Source: UBA2108 sp002713215 (GTDB taxonomy: Bacteria; Bacteroidota; Bacteroidia; Flavobacteriales_G; Salibacteraceae). From it: a stretch of DNA of 64,000 nucleotides. Each line of letters opens with the position of its first letter. Within the stretch, counting starts at the first letter, position 1. The stretch spans positions 70,919 through 134,918 of the forward strand of contig CALAPY010000073.1 of NCBI GenBank assembly GCA_937891015.1. Direction: 5' to 3'. The translations under genes and the position numbers were made by a program. Below are positions 52,323 through 61,948 of the stretch, in pieces. The notes under the pieces are model-generated. The model saw only the letters and a list, made by a program, of their open reading frames with translations, was not told where the DNA came from and made no database searches.

Positions 52323-54179
52323 TCAAGTAAGGTTATTTAATTCATATTTATCCAACAAAAATTTATTGCGTTCATCGAGAGAGTCTGTGCTTAACAAATA
52401 CTCCTTTTCTGTTTCGTCTAATTCGCATACACCAAAATCCTTGACATAGTTTTTTGCTAAAGCAAAGAAGTTTCCTGAATACGGCTTGCTTGTTTGCTTG
52501 ATGTAATACCAAAATACGTCAGATTCCAAAATCCTTTTAAGTACTTTTAATTCCCTTTCAGAATCAAAATAAACGGCATAACCTGCATATAGCAACAAAT
52601 CTTTTTGGTCAGAATAAACAAAATATGGTTGTCCTGCCATGTAGGGGAATAAAAGTTTTTTTCCAAAATCATTTAGTGCTTGAGTTCTTCCAAACTCAAA
52701 CCATTTATATTTTTTATTTTTTCCTTTATCTCTATTTAATAGTTGCTCTTTATTCCCTTTCAAGTAAGAATACGCATTGGGATATTTTGCTTTGAAAAAA
52801 TCTTCATCAAGAACCTCTTTTTTTCCTGTATTTCCATTGTTTTGGTAATACGGGAAGATAATTTGTTCCTTTAAATCGGTTATTTCGGATTCGCGTTTAA
52901 GTCTGTTGGGCTTTATTATGTCCCTACAAATTTCTTTTTCGATTTTGTGCAATTTTCCATTTTGGTGATAGAAATACTTTTCATCTTCATTAACTGGTTT
53001 AAAAATGAAAATATCATTACTCAATGTGGCTAATCCGTTTCGTATAGTGAACTTTTCACCTAATGGAATACCTGTAGATTCTATTTTGCTTATCGCTTCC
53101 AAAACGTTTGGTTTATTTAGAATCCAACCTTTTTTGTTATTCAGAAGTTTGTAGTTGATATTGGTAAAATTCTTGACTTCCTTGTTCCGAATGTTATCAA
53201 TCGTTACTTTTTGATACTTAATGGAGTTCGATTTGTTCTTTTCTACAAAAACAATGCAGGTGTAAGTTGTTTTGTTCTTAAACACCTGAGAACTTCCAAA
53301 ATCCAATATGGACAAATCAAATTGATTTCTTTTAAAATACTCTCTTAAACTTCTTGCGTTAACACTTTTAAAAAAAGTGTTAACGATTATGTAGCCTAAA
53401 ACTCCGTCAGGTTTTAAAAGTTCTAACCCTATCTCAAAAAAGGGAATATATAAGTCGGGATTTCCTGTTTTGGTTACTTCCCAATTCAATAAGAGCTTTT
53501 TGTTTTCATCACTCAAATTTTTTGCTCTTACGTAAGGAGGATTCCCTATAACTGCATCAAAGTAGTCAACGCCATTTTCTATCCAACAAAAAGATAGCGC
53601 ATTGCCAATTTCCAGGTTGAAATCAAATCTACTTTCATCTTCTCCGTTTGAAATAGCTAAAAGAGACAGCAGTATTTTTGCTCTTTGAATAGTGTAGTCT
53701 GAAATATCAAGTCCGTAGATGTTCTCTTTAAAGATTTCGGAATACGTTTTTGAAGATTTTGTTTTAATTTTTTGTGCAACGGTATATAAAAATGCTCCTG
53801 TTCCGCAGGCAATATCAGCTACTTTAATGTTTGCTAATTCGCTATCAGGAAACTTGCCGAGGGTTTCATCAACAATATAATCTTTGATATAATGAGGTGT
53901 GTAAACCGCTCCGTTAACGGTTATATCTTTTGAAGGAATACTGGTTTCAAATAAATGTATAACATCTTCAAAATCAAATTTTCCGTTTTTTTGCTGGATT
54001 AAATGGATAAACGCCTCAACGGTTTTTTTATCATTTCCTTCAACACAGGATAATATCAGTTTATTGTTGCTTACCTTGATGTTGTTAAATTCAAGGTATG
54101 TACCAACAATAAGTTTGTTGACAATTAATAAATTGTCAGATAATTTATTTAGAAAACCGGATATTTCTTTGCTAATCAT
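52323..54179 (-). CDS. N6-adenine DNA methyltransferase of an Eco57I-like system
   Basis: 618 residues. Seen: the AVYTPHYIKDYIVDETL entry motif (91-107), SAM-binding motif I VADIACGTGAFLYTVA (120-135), the YGLDIS motif II segment (155-160), catalytic NPPY (213-216) and a C-terminal half (about 340-600) resembling the TaqI/Eco57I target-recognition region (GWILNKPNVLEAI, FFALAKNYVKDFGV). No nuclease motif is visible, so this is the separate modification enzyme. Its start overlaps the stop of the nuclease-methylase by 4 bases (ATGA), and the three genes form a single operon. The region is visibly more AT-rich than its surroundings, as expected for transferred DNA. Confidence 0.9.
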   Translation of the reverse strand: MISKEISGFLNKLSDNLLIVNKLIVGTYLEFNNIKVSNNKLILSCVEGNDKKTVEAFIHLIQQKNGKFDFEDVIHLFETSIPSKDITVNGAVYTPHYIKDYIVDETLGKFPDSELANIKVADIACGTGAFLYTVAQKIKTKSSKTYSEIFKENIYGLDISDYTIQRAKILLSLLAISNGEDESRFDFNLEIGNALSFCWIENGVDYFDAVIGNPPYVRAKNLSDENKKLLLNWEVTKTGNPDLYIPFFEIGLELLKPDGVLGYIIVNTFFKSVNARSLREYFKRNQFDLSILDFGSSQVFKNKTTYTCIVFVEKNKSNSIKYQKVTIDNIRNKEVKNFTNINYKLLNNKKGWILNKPNVLEAISKIESTGIPLGEKFTIRNGLATLSNDIFIFKPVNEDEKYFYHQNGKLHKIEKEICRDIIKPNRLKRESEITDLKEQIIFPYYQNNGNTGKKEVLDEDFFKAKYPNAYSYLKGNKEQLLNRDKGKNKKYKWFEFGRTQALNDFGKKLLFPYMAGQPYFVYSDQKDLLLYAGYAVYFDSERELKVLKRILESDVFWYYIKQTSKPYSGNFFALAKNYVKDFGVCELDETEKEYLLSTDSLDERNKFLLDKYELNNLT

Positions 54180-57100
54180 AATCTGTCCAATATTTCTATA
54201 CGGTTAACATTTCTTCCTTTTCTGTCAAAGAATGAAGTTTGTTCATTAGTTAAGCCATACAACTCATAGACTTTGCTGTCCAGAGCATTCCATTCTGTTT
54301 CCAACAGGTTTTTCAAGGTGTTCTTTTGCCTTGGAGACGCACTTTTATATTGGTTTTGTTTTTCTTCAATACTATTTGCCAATGCTGAAATTTCACCTAC
54401 TAAATCATTATTTGTATTGAAATTAAATTGAGGAAAGGGAACGGGTTCAATGAACTGTTTATTGAACTTGAAATAACCATTTTGCTGACTCAAAGCAATC
54501 GACCTTGCAAGCACAGAAAATAATGTCGAGTTGATGATTCCTGCCACAGCATATAAGTTCCTTTCGCTTTTATTGGGTATTTCTATGAAAAACATATTGG
54601 CATTATCACAGTAGTTCAAGGGGTTTTGCGTAATGGTAGCATAGGTATCGTTGGCGGTCATTGGCAACAATACTTTTGGATATACTGCCTTGTGGTTTTG
54701 AACCCTGGTAAAAAGATGCCAATTCTCATCTCCTTCACAGGTCTCAACATTGTTAACGATTTCTTCCTTATGTCGAGTTAGATACGCTCCTGTTAATGGA
54801 TAACGGTTGCAAAATTCAGAAAAGACTATAGGAGTGTTTTCTTCAATGGATGTATCGTATGGGAAAATCACATATGTTGATGTTCCATCTTCACAAAAAG
54901 GATAAAACCTTTCATTGACCATTAGCGGACGACAAGCGTCAACTTCTAATGTAATATTTTCCTCAAGGTGTGTACTTCCCGTTAGCGTTCCATTATTATT
55001 TATAGAGCTTAGTTTAATGTGATAGGCTCTGTCCCACAAAACCTGAATACCAACCTTTACATTTGCAAAGTCTCCAAACTTGTTATGTTGGTCAAGTAGG
55101 GTTGTTCTGATACCTAATAAATCAGCATCTTCAAAATTCCAAGGAGTTTGATTTAGTGCATTTGACGGAATCATAGTAAAATTTGAATCGTCATTTTCGA
55201 AGGTTTCAATGCTACGCAAGGTTGAAGGGATTTCTTCCAATTCTGAATCAATTTTCAGGAATGAAATGTTGTCGGGTTTTGACCTGTCAATAATTAGCGT
55301 TGCTATGTAAGTAACCCTGTTATGGAATATTTTTGAGGATTCAAATTCAATGACTTGCGAAAGGAGTTGTTCCGAAGTGATATACTCACGGAATTTCTTG
55401 CCATAATCTGTTTTAAAGAAACGTCTTTGGACAATCAAGCCTAATTTTCCGGTGTCATTTAAAATTGAAATTGCACGTTCCATAAATGCAACTGCTAAAT
55501 CTATTTTTCCGTTTTTGGTTGTTTGGTACTCATCCTTTAGATATTGGTGCATTATGGGATATTCCACATTGTAGTTTTTCACTTCGACATAAGGAGGATT
55601 ACCAATAATGTAATCAAATCCGCCTTTTGCATTAAAGATTTCAGAAAATCCGTTTGTACTGTTATAGTCAAAGGCATTTGTTCGGAACAGTTGGTCTTGG
55701 TCAGAAAGAATTTGGGGATATTTTGCTGAAATATCTGTTGAGACCAATGTGTTGCCACACTTTATATTGTTGCCTATGTTGTTCAGTATCTGACTTCCGT
55801 AAATTCCGATTTCCTGATAATTTTCGTAATATTCTGAACTGTCCACAACTTTGAGTGAAAGTGACATTCGTGCTACTTCTACCGCTTCTGGGTCTATATC
55901 AACTCCGTAAATACAATTTGAGATTAACTGTCTCTTCCCTTCAATTGTAAGGGTTCGTACATCCGAATTTTGAAAAAATAATGTGTCGTAATCAGTTGAG
56001 GGGGTCTGCATATAATAATCAACTATAATGTCTTGCAGATAGTCAAAAGTTTCAATCAGGAAAATCCCACTACCACATGCAAAATCCAAAATTTTGGTAT
56101 TGAGCAAGCCTTCATATCCTTTTTCAATCAATTTTTCTTTTAGGATGGTTCTTTTAAGTAAATCCTGTACCAAAAATTGAGGAGTACTGATTGCTCCGTT
56201 TGTTTTTATATACTCTAATTTGAGTTTTTCGGAAACTTCTCCGTCTTCAATAACTAATTTTTTGGAGAGAAAGATTTCATAAATATCGCTCAATAATTTT
56301 GTAGGAATGACTTCAAACCGATACGGAGAAGGATAATACAATAAGTTTATTAACTCTTTTATTACAGCATTGTCTATTTCTAATGACTGTAAGTCGTTTA
56401 TCCTGTCAAAAAGAGGGCCGTCATAATGCTCAAAGAACTCATTATAAGATGAAGTTTTGAATGAAGCCCAAAAATCATTTTCCAAGAAAGAGAGCAATAA
56501 GCCTTCTCTTTCGATTCTTCTAGCTTCACAAATTCTTATAAAAATGATGCGATTTATGATTACTTGTGTCAGGTAAGATAGCAGTTCGGTATTACCGTCA
56601 ATTAATGCTGTGTTTTTAACAACAATATTTTTGGCAAGTGATAATCTAAATTTTGAAAGTTGTTCAGCAAAAACAAAATCAGGCGATAGCTTTTGAATAC
56701 TCGAAACATTTTTTAATGTATTGGAATAAAGTTTTTCGAGATTTCCGTTGATGATATTGGTTTTGAGAAGATGATTTTCCAAAACCTCAAAATTGTCAAC
56801 GTATTCGTCTATTTTAAGATAAGTTCTACCAAGATTAGCTGGTTGTTCTTGATTCGGAACATAGGTACAATCGTAAACCGCTAATTCTTCAAAGTTTGTC
56901 AAAAATGTGCAGGGAGCCAAGATAGACCAACCATACGATTTGATTTGAAAAGCAGAAGCATTATTTGTTTCAATGTTTACGGAAACAGCTTTTGCATCTA
57001 AAAACGTAAGTTTTTGATTGCCTAATTTAAAGGTGTAATCAGGTCTTGTAGAAGTTGAACCAATTTCCCCAATCCTTCTTTTTTCTTCTGTGGATAACAC

Positions 57101-57271
57101 TTTTTCTTGTAATATTTGAGAAGTATCCATAACATCCCAACCGAAAATAGAAAGAAGCTCGTTTATCCAAGTTCTGATAGTTTCTTCCGAACTTAAATTT
57201 AAACGACCTTCTCGTTTAAAGCTTTGGTATCGTTCTACCAAACTGGCTAATTGTTCTTTTCTTTGGGACAT
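54176..57271 (-). CDS. Type IIG restriction endonuclease-methyltransferase fusion (Eco57I-like)
   Basis: 1031 residues. An N-terminal nuclease domain (about 1-180) has RPDYTF with D78 and the D92-A-K94 triad (LTFLDAKAVSV), a PD-(D/E)XK active site. The methylase part has STPQFLVQDLLKRTI, motif I KILDFACGSGIFLIETF (about 392-408), the GVDIDPEAVEVARMSL segment and catalytic NPPYVEVK (about 555-562), followed by a long target-recognition region ending in a coiled C-terminus. The one chain both cleaves and methylates DNA, cutting at a distance from its site in known relatives. The site recognised cannot be predicted. It abuts the XRE regulator gene (1-base junction) and overlaps the second methylase. 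Confidence 0.9.
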   Translation of the reverse strand: MSQRKEQLASLVERYQSFKREGRLNLSSEETIRTWINELLSIFGWDVMDTSQILQEKVLSTEEKRRIGEIGSTSTRPDYTFKLGNQKLTFLDAKAVSVNIETNNASAFQIKSYGWSILAPCTFLTNFEELAVYDCTYVPNQEQPANLGRTYLKIDEYVDNFEVLENHLLKTNIINGNLEKLYSNTLKNVSSIQKLSPDFVFAEQLSKFRLSLAKNIVVKNTALIDGNTELLSYLTQVIINRIIFIRICEARRIEREGLLLSFLENDFWASFKTSSYNEFFEHYDGPLFDRINDLQSLEIDNAVIKELINLLYYPSPYRFEVIPTKLLSDIYEIFLSKKLVIEDGEVSEKLKLEYIKTNGAISTPQFLVQDLLKRTILKEKLIEKGYEGLLNTKILDFACGSGIFLIETFDYLQDIIVDYYMQTPSTDYDTLFFQNSDVRTLTIEGKRQLISNCIYGVDIDPEAVEVARMSLSLKVVDSSEYYENYQEIGIYGSQILNNIGNNIKCGNTLVSTDISAKYPQILSDQDQLFRTNAFDYNSTNGFSEIFNAKGGFDYIIGNPPYVEVKNYNVEYPIMHQYLKDEYQTTKNGKIDLAVAFMERAISILNDTGKLGLIVQRRFFKTDYGKKFREYITSEQLLSQVIEFESSKIFHNRVTYIATLIIDRSKPDNISFLKIDSELEEIPSTLRSIETFENDDSNFTMIPSNALNQTPWNFEDADLLGIRTTLLDQHNKFGDFANVKVGIQVLWDRAYHIKLSSINNNGTLTGSTHLEENITLEVDACRPLMVNERFYPFCEDGTSTYVIFPYDTSIEENTPIVFSEFCNRYPLTGAYLTRHKEEIVNNVETCEGDENWHLFTRVQNHKAVYPKVLLPMTANDTYATITQNPLNYCDNANMFFIEIPNKSERNLYAVAGIINSTLFSVLARSIALSQQNGYFKFNKQFIEPVPFPQFNFNTNNDLVGEISALANSIEEKQNQYKSASPRQKNTLKNLLETEWNALDSKVYELYGLTNEQTSFFDRKGRNVNRIEILDRL

Positions 57272-57595
57272 TTATAATTCTAATTTGCCTTGCTTTACAT
57301 TAGTGTTTCGATAATAATTGGCAGTTTCTTCTGCAACAGAAAAAATCGAATCAGAGCATTTGTATTTTAAAGCCTCTCTAACAAATTTGTCCGCAAAAAA
57401 GAGGTCTGTTATTTGCTGTAATTCTATCTCAAATAATTCTGAAAGTTTTTTCAGTTTTGATTTACTGAATTTCTGACTTCCGTTTTCAATTCGACTAATA
57501 GCACTTGTATTGATTCCGATTTTCGCACCGAATTCAGTTTGTGTCCATTCTCGTTTTTCTCGTTCTGTTTTTATGAAATGCCCGAAACTTGCCAT
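57272..57595 (-). CDS. XRE-family helix-turn-helix regulator, probable R-M control protein
   Basis: 107 residues. The first 65 residues are a lambda-repressor-like HTH (FIKTEREKREWTQTEFGAKIGINTSAISRIENGSQKFSKSKLKKLSELF); the remaining part is a short helical tail. Being the first gene of the operon, directly before the nuclease-methylase gene, it matches the control (C) proteins of restriction-modification systems that delay nuclease expression until the host DNA is methylated. Any C-box in the 57596-57700 region was not recognised with certainty. Confidence 0.9.
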   Translation of the reverse strand: MASFGHFIKTEREKREWTQTEFGAKIGINTSAISRIENGSQKFSKSKLKKLSELFEIELQQITDLFFADKFVREALKYKCSDSIFSVAEETANYYRNTNVKQGKLEL

Positions 57596-57682
57596 TTTGT
57601 TAGTTTAATCAAAAAATGATTTGACCTATTTTTAGCAAATGTATAAATAATTTGCGTTTTTTATATCAAGTTGGTCGATTTG

Positions 57683-57772
57683 TTTTTGGGTGGCGGTGGG
57701 AAAGTGAAAGCTCTTTTTATTTTATGAGGTACGAGCAAAATGATATGTGCTTGAACGTGCGGTGGCTTTTTT
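57683..57772. repeat. Right copy of imperfect direct repeat flanking the R-M island
   Basis: TTTTTGG (57683-57689), GTGAAAGCTCTTT (57704-57716), ACGAG (57731-57735), ATGTGCTTGAAC (57745-57756), and then GTGCGGTGGC. Same order and near-same spacing as the copy at 52232-52318. Confidence 0.65.
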
Positions 57773-58010
57773 TAGCTTGCGCACAATTTTTGACAGGTTA
57801 TTCCCTTCCCGGGTTCATACAATGTATTCCGCTTTTCAATTTCTCCTATTCCAAACCTAGTCCACAACAGTCTATTACACAAGGAGGTAAAACAGAATGG
57901 GAAAATTGGTTATTAGCTGGCAAGGGCGATAGAGTAGCTTACAACCTCATTCTTAGTGGCTTTTTGGAAGAGTAGAGTAGGTACTTAAACTAGGGCAAAC
58001 CTCTAAAAAA

Positions 58011-58047
58011 CTAAGGTATCGCTTAGAAGAAATAAGGTATGCCTTAT
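58011..58047. repeat. Two adjacent palindromes sharing AAGGTAT
   Basis: CTAAGGTATCGCTTAG (58011-58026; CTAAG/CTTAG arms) and ATAAGGTATGCCTTAT (58032-58047; ATAAGG/CCTTAT arms) stand five bases apart and are related to one another. They may be tandem binding sites or remnants of a dispersed repeat. Confidence 0.5.
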
Positions 58048-58154
58048 GAATTTTAAACGGTCATAGATTGGTTAACCCTTACAGCCTATATATACCTGGG
58101 CTTATAGCAACATTCAATTGGATTAACATCAAGATGTTTTAACCATTATTCCAC

Positions 58155-58193
58155 AAAAAAGGCCGTCCCGATAGCTATCGGGACGGCCTTTTT
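58155..58193. terminator. Bidirectional terminator with CCCGATAGCTATCGGG core
   Basis: GGCCGTCCCGATAGC and its complement GCTATCGGGACGGCC (58161-58190) form a long perfect stem, with an A-run before and TTTTT after. It ends the minus-strand gene at 58215 and any transcript from the left. Confidence 0.93.
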
Positions 58194-58214
58194 CAATTCA
58201 ATATGTTGTTCGTG

Positions 58215-58682
58215 TTATTTCTTAACCTCAACCAACGGAATTTCCAGTGCGACCGAAGCATCAATCATAACATCGATTTTATTTTCAATCTGCATGTATT
58301 TAACCGCTGTTCCGGCAGATAATGCTTTTTTAAACTTGTTGAAATAAGTTCCCATAAGTTTAAGCCTTTCCAACTCTGCAGCATGATATGCCTTCCAAAG
58401 CTCCTCTGCTTTTTCATCGGTCATTTTTTCGTAATTGGCCGCGTAATCAAGTATAACTTCATAATTCTTACTTTCAATAGCGTAAAGCTTTTCGTTGAAC
58501 TCGTTGTACAAGGGCCAAAAGATTTTTCCCAATGAATCGTTAAGCATTAAAGCTTCGCTTACCATTGCTTTTTTCTCAGCCTTTAGTACGCTTCTTGAAT
58601 ATTCCAGGTAATCGGTATCGGATTGGGCAAATGTTGCAGTAGCAAACATTACCATTCCCACAAGTAGTATAAGTTTTCTCAT
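58215..58682 (-). CDS. Hypothetical secreted helical protein
   Basis: 155 residues with a signal peptide (MRKLILLVGMVMFATATFAQ). The mature part is almost entirely amphipathic helix (EYSRSVLKAEKKAMVSEALMLNDSLGKIFWPLYNEF; EKAEELWKAYHAAELERLKLMGTYFNKFKKAL), reminiscent of Spy/CpxP-like or Bacteroidota helical periplasmic proteins, but without the LTxxQ motif, so no family is assigned. It has its own terminator at 58155-58193. Confidence 0.75.
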   Translation of the reverse strand: MRKLILLVGMVMFATATFAQSDTDYLEYSRSVLKAEKKAMVSEALMLNDSLGKIFWPLYNEFNEKLYAIESKNYEVILDYAANYEKMTDEKAEELWKAYHAAELERLKLMGTYFNKFKKALSAGTAVKYMQIENKIDVMIDASVALEIPLVEVKK

Positions 58683-58864
58683 ATTAGGTAAATTTAATTC
58701 GTTTTACTTTTTCGCAAATGTAACCAAATGGGGTTTGAACAAACTGGAACAAGAGCGCCCATGATCGTTATGTTGTTACGCTTTATCGAAATAAACTACT
58801 AATTCCAATTAAATGAAATGTTTTTCATTTGCCGCCCGCATTTAGGTTTTTATTTGCAACCAAT

Positions 58865-59392
58865 ATGAGAATGAAAATATTCCTATCATTTTTATTTTCA
58901 ATGTTGGTGTTTGGTGCCAGCGCTCAAACCATCGATTGGTATGAATTGGTAATTGTACCGGAACTCGAGCAGGCCGGTTTTCTGGTGGTTCGGGTAGATT
59001 CTGTGGGCAAGAAGTGTTCAAACAAAAGAAACCTGGTTTATTGCTCCCGAACCGAGGAAGTACATGACAACGAGGTGGCCAAATTGCGGGATAAGCAATT
59101 GGAATCGTTGGAAGGGGTATGGATCAAATGGAAAATGATTTCTGCTGATTCCCTGGAAGTCGAAGAGTTTGCCGATAAGTCAAAATACCGGTATATAATC
59201 GACTACGATTATGACCTACTTGGATTGGAAAAAGAAAAAAGCTCCCTGGTGTATTTAAAACTCGACTTCCTTCTTATCGATCGTGTTTCGGGAAACATAA
59301 TGGGGCGAAGCATGCAATACGATTTGAACGACCCGTTCGAACCCATGGAACTGCTCCTGGACGAGTTGCTGGATATGAACTCTTCCAATTAA
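58865..59392 (+). CDS. Hypothetical secreted protein
   Basis: 175 residues from ATG 58865 (MRMKIFLSFLFSMLVFGASAQ, a signal peptide). A longer frame from a TTG at 58829 is unlikely. The mature part is beta-rich (VIVPELEQAGFLVVRVD; WIKWKMISADSLEVEEF; YLKLDFLLIDRVSGNIMGRSMQYDL) with a pair of cysteines near residues 47 and 55. No family recognised. A TTTATTTG box (58849-58856) ends 8 bases before the ATG, so its leader may be extremely short. Confidence 0.78.
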   Translation: MRMKIFLSFLFSMLVFGASAQTIDWYELVIVPELEQAGFLVVRVDSVGKKCSNKRNLVYCSRTEEVHDNEVAKLRDKQLESLEGVWIKWKMISADSLEVEEFADKSKYRYIIDYDYDLLGLEKEKSSLVYLKLDFLLIDRVSGNIMGRSMQYDLNDPFEPMELLLDELLDMNSSN

Positions 59393-59519
59393 CTTTACCT
59401 GTAAGCCAGTCAGTTAAAGAAAATTTGGGTGTTAAAATGTGTTAGGCCCGCTATTTGTAAAGGCGGTTCAGCATATAAAAACGACTGTTCGGAATGAAAT
59501 TCTTTCAATTGAATGAATA

Positions 59520-59527
59520 TAGCTTTG
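59520..59527 (+). promoter_or_regulatory. -7 promoter box of the TonB receptor operon
   Basis: TAGCTTTG matches TAnnTTTG, 41 bases before the receptor ATG at 59569. No clear -33. Confidence 0.4.
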
Positions 59528-59568
59528 TAAGAAGCTTTAAACCCTTCAGTTTTGCTTAAAAATTTACA

Positions 59569-61929
59569 ATGAAATTCAAAATACACCTCGTTTCAGCAAT
59601 TGCAATTTTACTGTTGACTAACCCATTACAGTCACAAGATCAGACCTCTACAATTACCGGAGTTGTTGTTGACAAACAATCGGGATTTACCATCCCTGGA
59701 GCAAATGTGGTTATTACCACCATGGACCCCGTAAAAGGTACCACAACGGATGCTTATGGCAAGTTTGTTCTGGAAGAGGTTCCTGTTGGCAGGCATGATG
59801 TTCAGGTCAGTTTTATGGGCTACAAAACTGCCGTACTGCCAGGAATATTGCTCACCAGTGCAAAGGAGGCTAACCTCACCGTTGAACTTATCGAAAACGT
59901 AGAACAGCTCAACGAGGTGGTGGTATCTGCTGATGTTGAAAAAAGAGATGCAATTAATCAAATGGCAACCGTTAGTGCCCGCCAGTTTAGCGTAGAGGAA
60001 GCTGCACGGTATTCGGGAGCTCTTCAGGACCCGGCACGAATGGCTACCAATTTTGCAGGGGTAAGTGGAGCCAACGATGGCAGAAACGACATCATTATTC
60101 GAGGTAACTCGCCAACCGGTGTTTTATGGAGGTTAGAGGGAATAGATATTCCCAGCCCCAACCACTTTTCTACTTTGGGTACTACGGGAGGCCCAGTGAG
60201 TATGCTAAACCTGAACAACCTGGCGAACTCCGATTTTATGACTGGTGCCTGGTCGGCCGATTACGGAAATGCATTGAGTGGTGTATTCGATTTGAAATTG
60301 AGAGAGGGGAGTACCAACGATTACCAGTTTTTGGGACAAGTCGGTTTCAACGGATTTGAACTTGGAGCAGAAGGACCTTTTGGAAAGAAGAAAAAAGCTT
60401 CTTTTATGATGAATTATCGCTACAGTACCTTGGCCGTGTTCCAGGCTCTGGGTATCAATTTGGGAACCGGTGCTGCAGTACCGCAATACCAGGATATCAC
60501 TTTTAAGCTTGCTCTCCCCACAGAAAAAGCAGGAAAGTTTACCGTATTTGGTATTGCAGGAACATCTTTCATTGAGTTTAAGGGACAAGATTCCGATTCG
60601 TCCAACCTTTTTGCCGATGCCTTTACCGACTCCCGTTGGGAGTCTACTACAGCCGTTGTTGGAGCATCACATGCTTACTTTTTTGATAAAAACACCCTGT
60701 CCAAATTAGTGCTGGCTGTTTCCTATACAGGTGAAATTGGAAAACAAGATTCACTGAGTAACGATTACTCAGAATCTTACCTCAGCTATGGGAAAAAACT
60801 AAGTCAGATAAAATATTCAACCAATTACAAGATCAACAAAAAGTTTAACGCCAGAAATACAGCTACCATTGGAGCCATATACGATCACTATGAAATTGAT
60901 CTTACCGATTCCACCAGAAGCAACAATAGCTTTATTACGCTAACCGAGGCCAAGGGGGGCATTGACATGTTGCAGCTATATGCTTTGTGGCAACATCGTA
61001 TTGGTGCTTTGTGGACTTTTAACCTGGGGGTTCACAACCAAACGCTTATGCAAAACGGTTCCAATTCCCTTGAGCCCAGAGTTGGAGTGAAATACAACCC
61101 CTTCCAAAAGCATACATTTAGTTATGCCATGGGACTACATTCTCAAATGCAACCGCTCATGGTTTATTTCGCCGAGGACCCCGACGGTATTGTTCCCGGA
61201 CAAACCAACAAGGGACTCGATTTTACAAAAAGTGCTCAATTTGTAATAGGTCACGATTATGCGATGAAGAAGGATTTGAGGCTAAAAACCGAAGCCTATT
61301 ATACTTACTTGTATGACGTTCCGGTTGAATCTACTCCAAGTTCTTACAGTATGCTTAACCAGGGAGCTGACTTCTTTTTCGAAAACAGAATATATCAGGT
61401 CAACGAAGGAGAAGGGTATAACTACGGCCTGGAGCTAACCCTGGAGAAATTCTTTTCCAAAGGCTATTATTTTTTAACCACAGTTTCTCTATTTGATTCA
61501 AAATACAAGGGTAGCGATGGTGTAGAAAGAAGTACGGCTTTCAATTCCAACTACGTAGTAAATGCCCTGGGTGGAAAAGAATTTAAAGTGGGTAAAAAGT
61601 ATTCTCTGTCATTTGACACCAAGGTGTCTGTGGCTGGAGGGCAACGTTACACACCAATTGACCTGGAAGAGTCCATAAAAAGAAATCGGGAATACCGAGA
61701 TGATAATCTGGCGTATTCTGAGCAATTTGACCCTTATTTTCGTTGGGATTTTAAAATTACCTTGCGTCAGAATGGTAGTAAGTTCTCACAACAATTTTCG
61801 GTCGATTTACAAAACCTGACCAACCAACAAAATGTATTTGCCTATGGATACAATCCCAAATCGCAGACGGTTGCAACCACCTATCAAAGAGGCTTCTTCC
61901 CGGATGTGCAATGGAAAATTTTCTTTTAG
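59569..61929 (+). CDS. TonB-dependent outer membrane receptor with carboxypeptidase-like N-domain
   Basis: 786 residues. A signal peptide (1-22) precedes a carboxypeptidase D regulatory-like domain (about 26-112, ITGVVVDKQSGFTIPGANVVI...FMGYKTAVLPGI), a plug domain (about 120-240, ARQFSVEEAARYSGALQDPARM...DIIIRGNSPTGVLWRLEGIDIPSPNHFS) and a beta-barrel ending in VQWKIFF. It imports an unknown ligand with TonB energy. No SusD-like partner is encoded; instead a LytS-type kinase follows 19 bases later, so sensing of the ligand and uptake may be linked. Confidence 0.93.
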   Translation: MKFKIHLVSAIAILLLTNPLQSQDQTSTITGVVVDKQSGFTIPGANVVITTMDPVKGTTTDAYGKFVLEEVPVGRHDVQVSFMGYKTAVLPGILLTSAKEANLTVELIENVEQLNEVVVSADVEKRDAINQMATVSARQFSVEEAARYSGALQDPARMATNFAGVSGANDGRNDIIIRGNSPTGVLWRLEGIDIPSPNHFSTLGTTGGPVSMLNLNNLANSDFMTGAWSADYGNALSGVFDLKLREGSTNDYQFLGQVGFNGFELGAEGPFGKKKKASFMMNYRYSTLAVFQALGINLGTGAAVPQYQDITFKLALPTEKAGKFTVFGIAGTSFIEFKGQDSDSSNLFADAFTDSRWESTTAVVGASHAYFFDKNTLSKLVLAVSYTGEIGKQDSLSNDYSESYLSYGKKLSQIKYSTNYKINKKFNARNTATIGAIYDHYEIDLTDSTRSNNSFITLTEAKGGIDMLQLYALWQHRIGALWTFNLGVHNQTLMQNGSNSLEPRVGVKYNPFQKHTFSYAMGLHSQMQPLMVYFAEDPDGIVPGQTNKGLDFTKSAQFVIGHDYAMKKDLRLKTEAYYTYLYDVPVESTPSSYSMLNQGADFFFENRIYQVNEGEGYNYGLELTLEKFFSKGYYFLTTVSLFDSKYKGSDGVERSTAFNSNYVVNALGGKEFKVGKKYSLSFDTKVSVAGGQRYTPIDLEESIKRNREYRDDNLAYSEQFDPYFRWDFKITLRQNGSKFSQQFSVDLQNLTNQQNVFAYGYNPKSQTVATTYQRGFFPDVQWKIFF

Positions 61930-61948
61930 TAATTCCATCTTGGGATAA

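Larger units (their letters stand above)
57596..58154. other. Gene-poor region right of the R-M island
   Basis: This 560-base stretch contains the right direct repeat (57683-57772) and two adjacent palindromes (58011-58047). A frame of 107 codons (57652-57975) crosses the repeat and is not accepted as a gene; the part from about 57850 may be a decayed coding remnant (ending LILSGFLEE). No RNA gene is seen. Confidence 0.5.

Noticed and set aside
57652..57975. A 107-codon plus-strand frame right of the R-M island
   Set aside because: It runs through the direct repeat, has a non-coding-like start and no recognisable domain; the last third may be a decayed gene fragment, not a gene.
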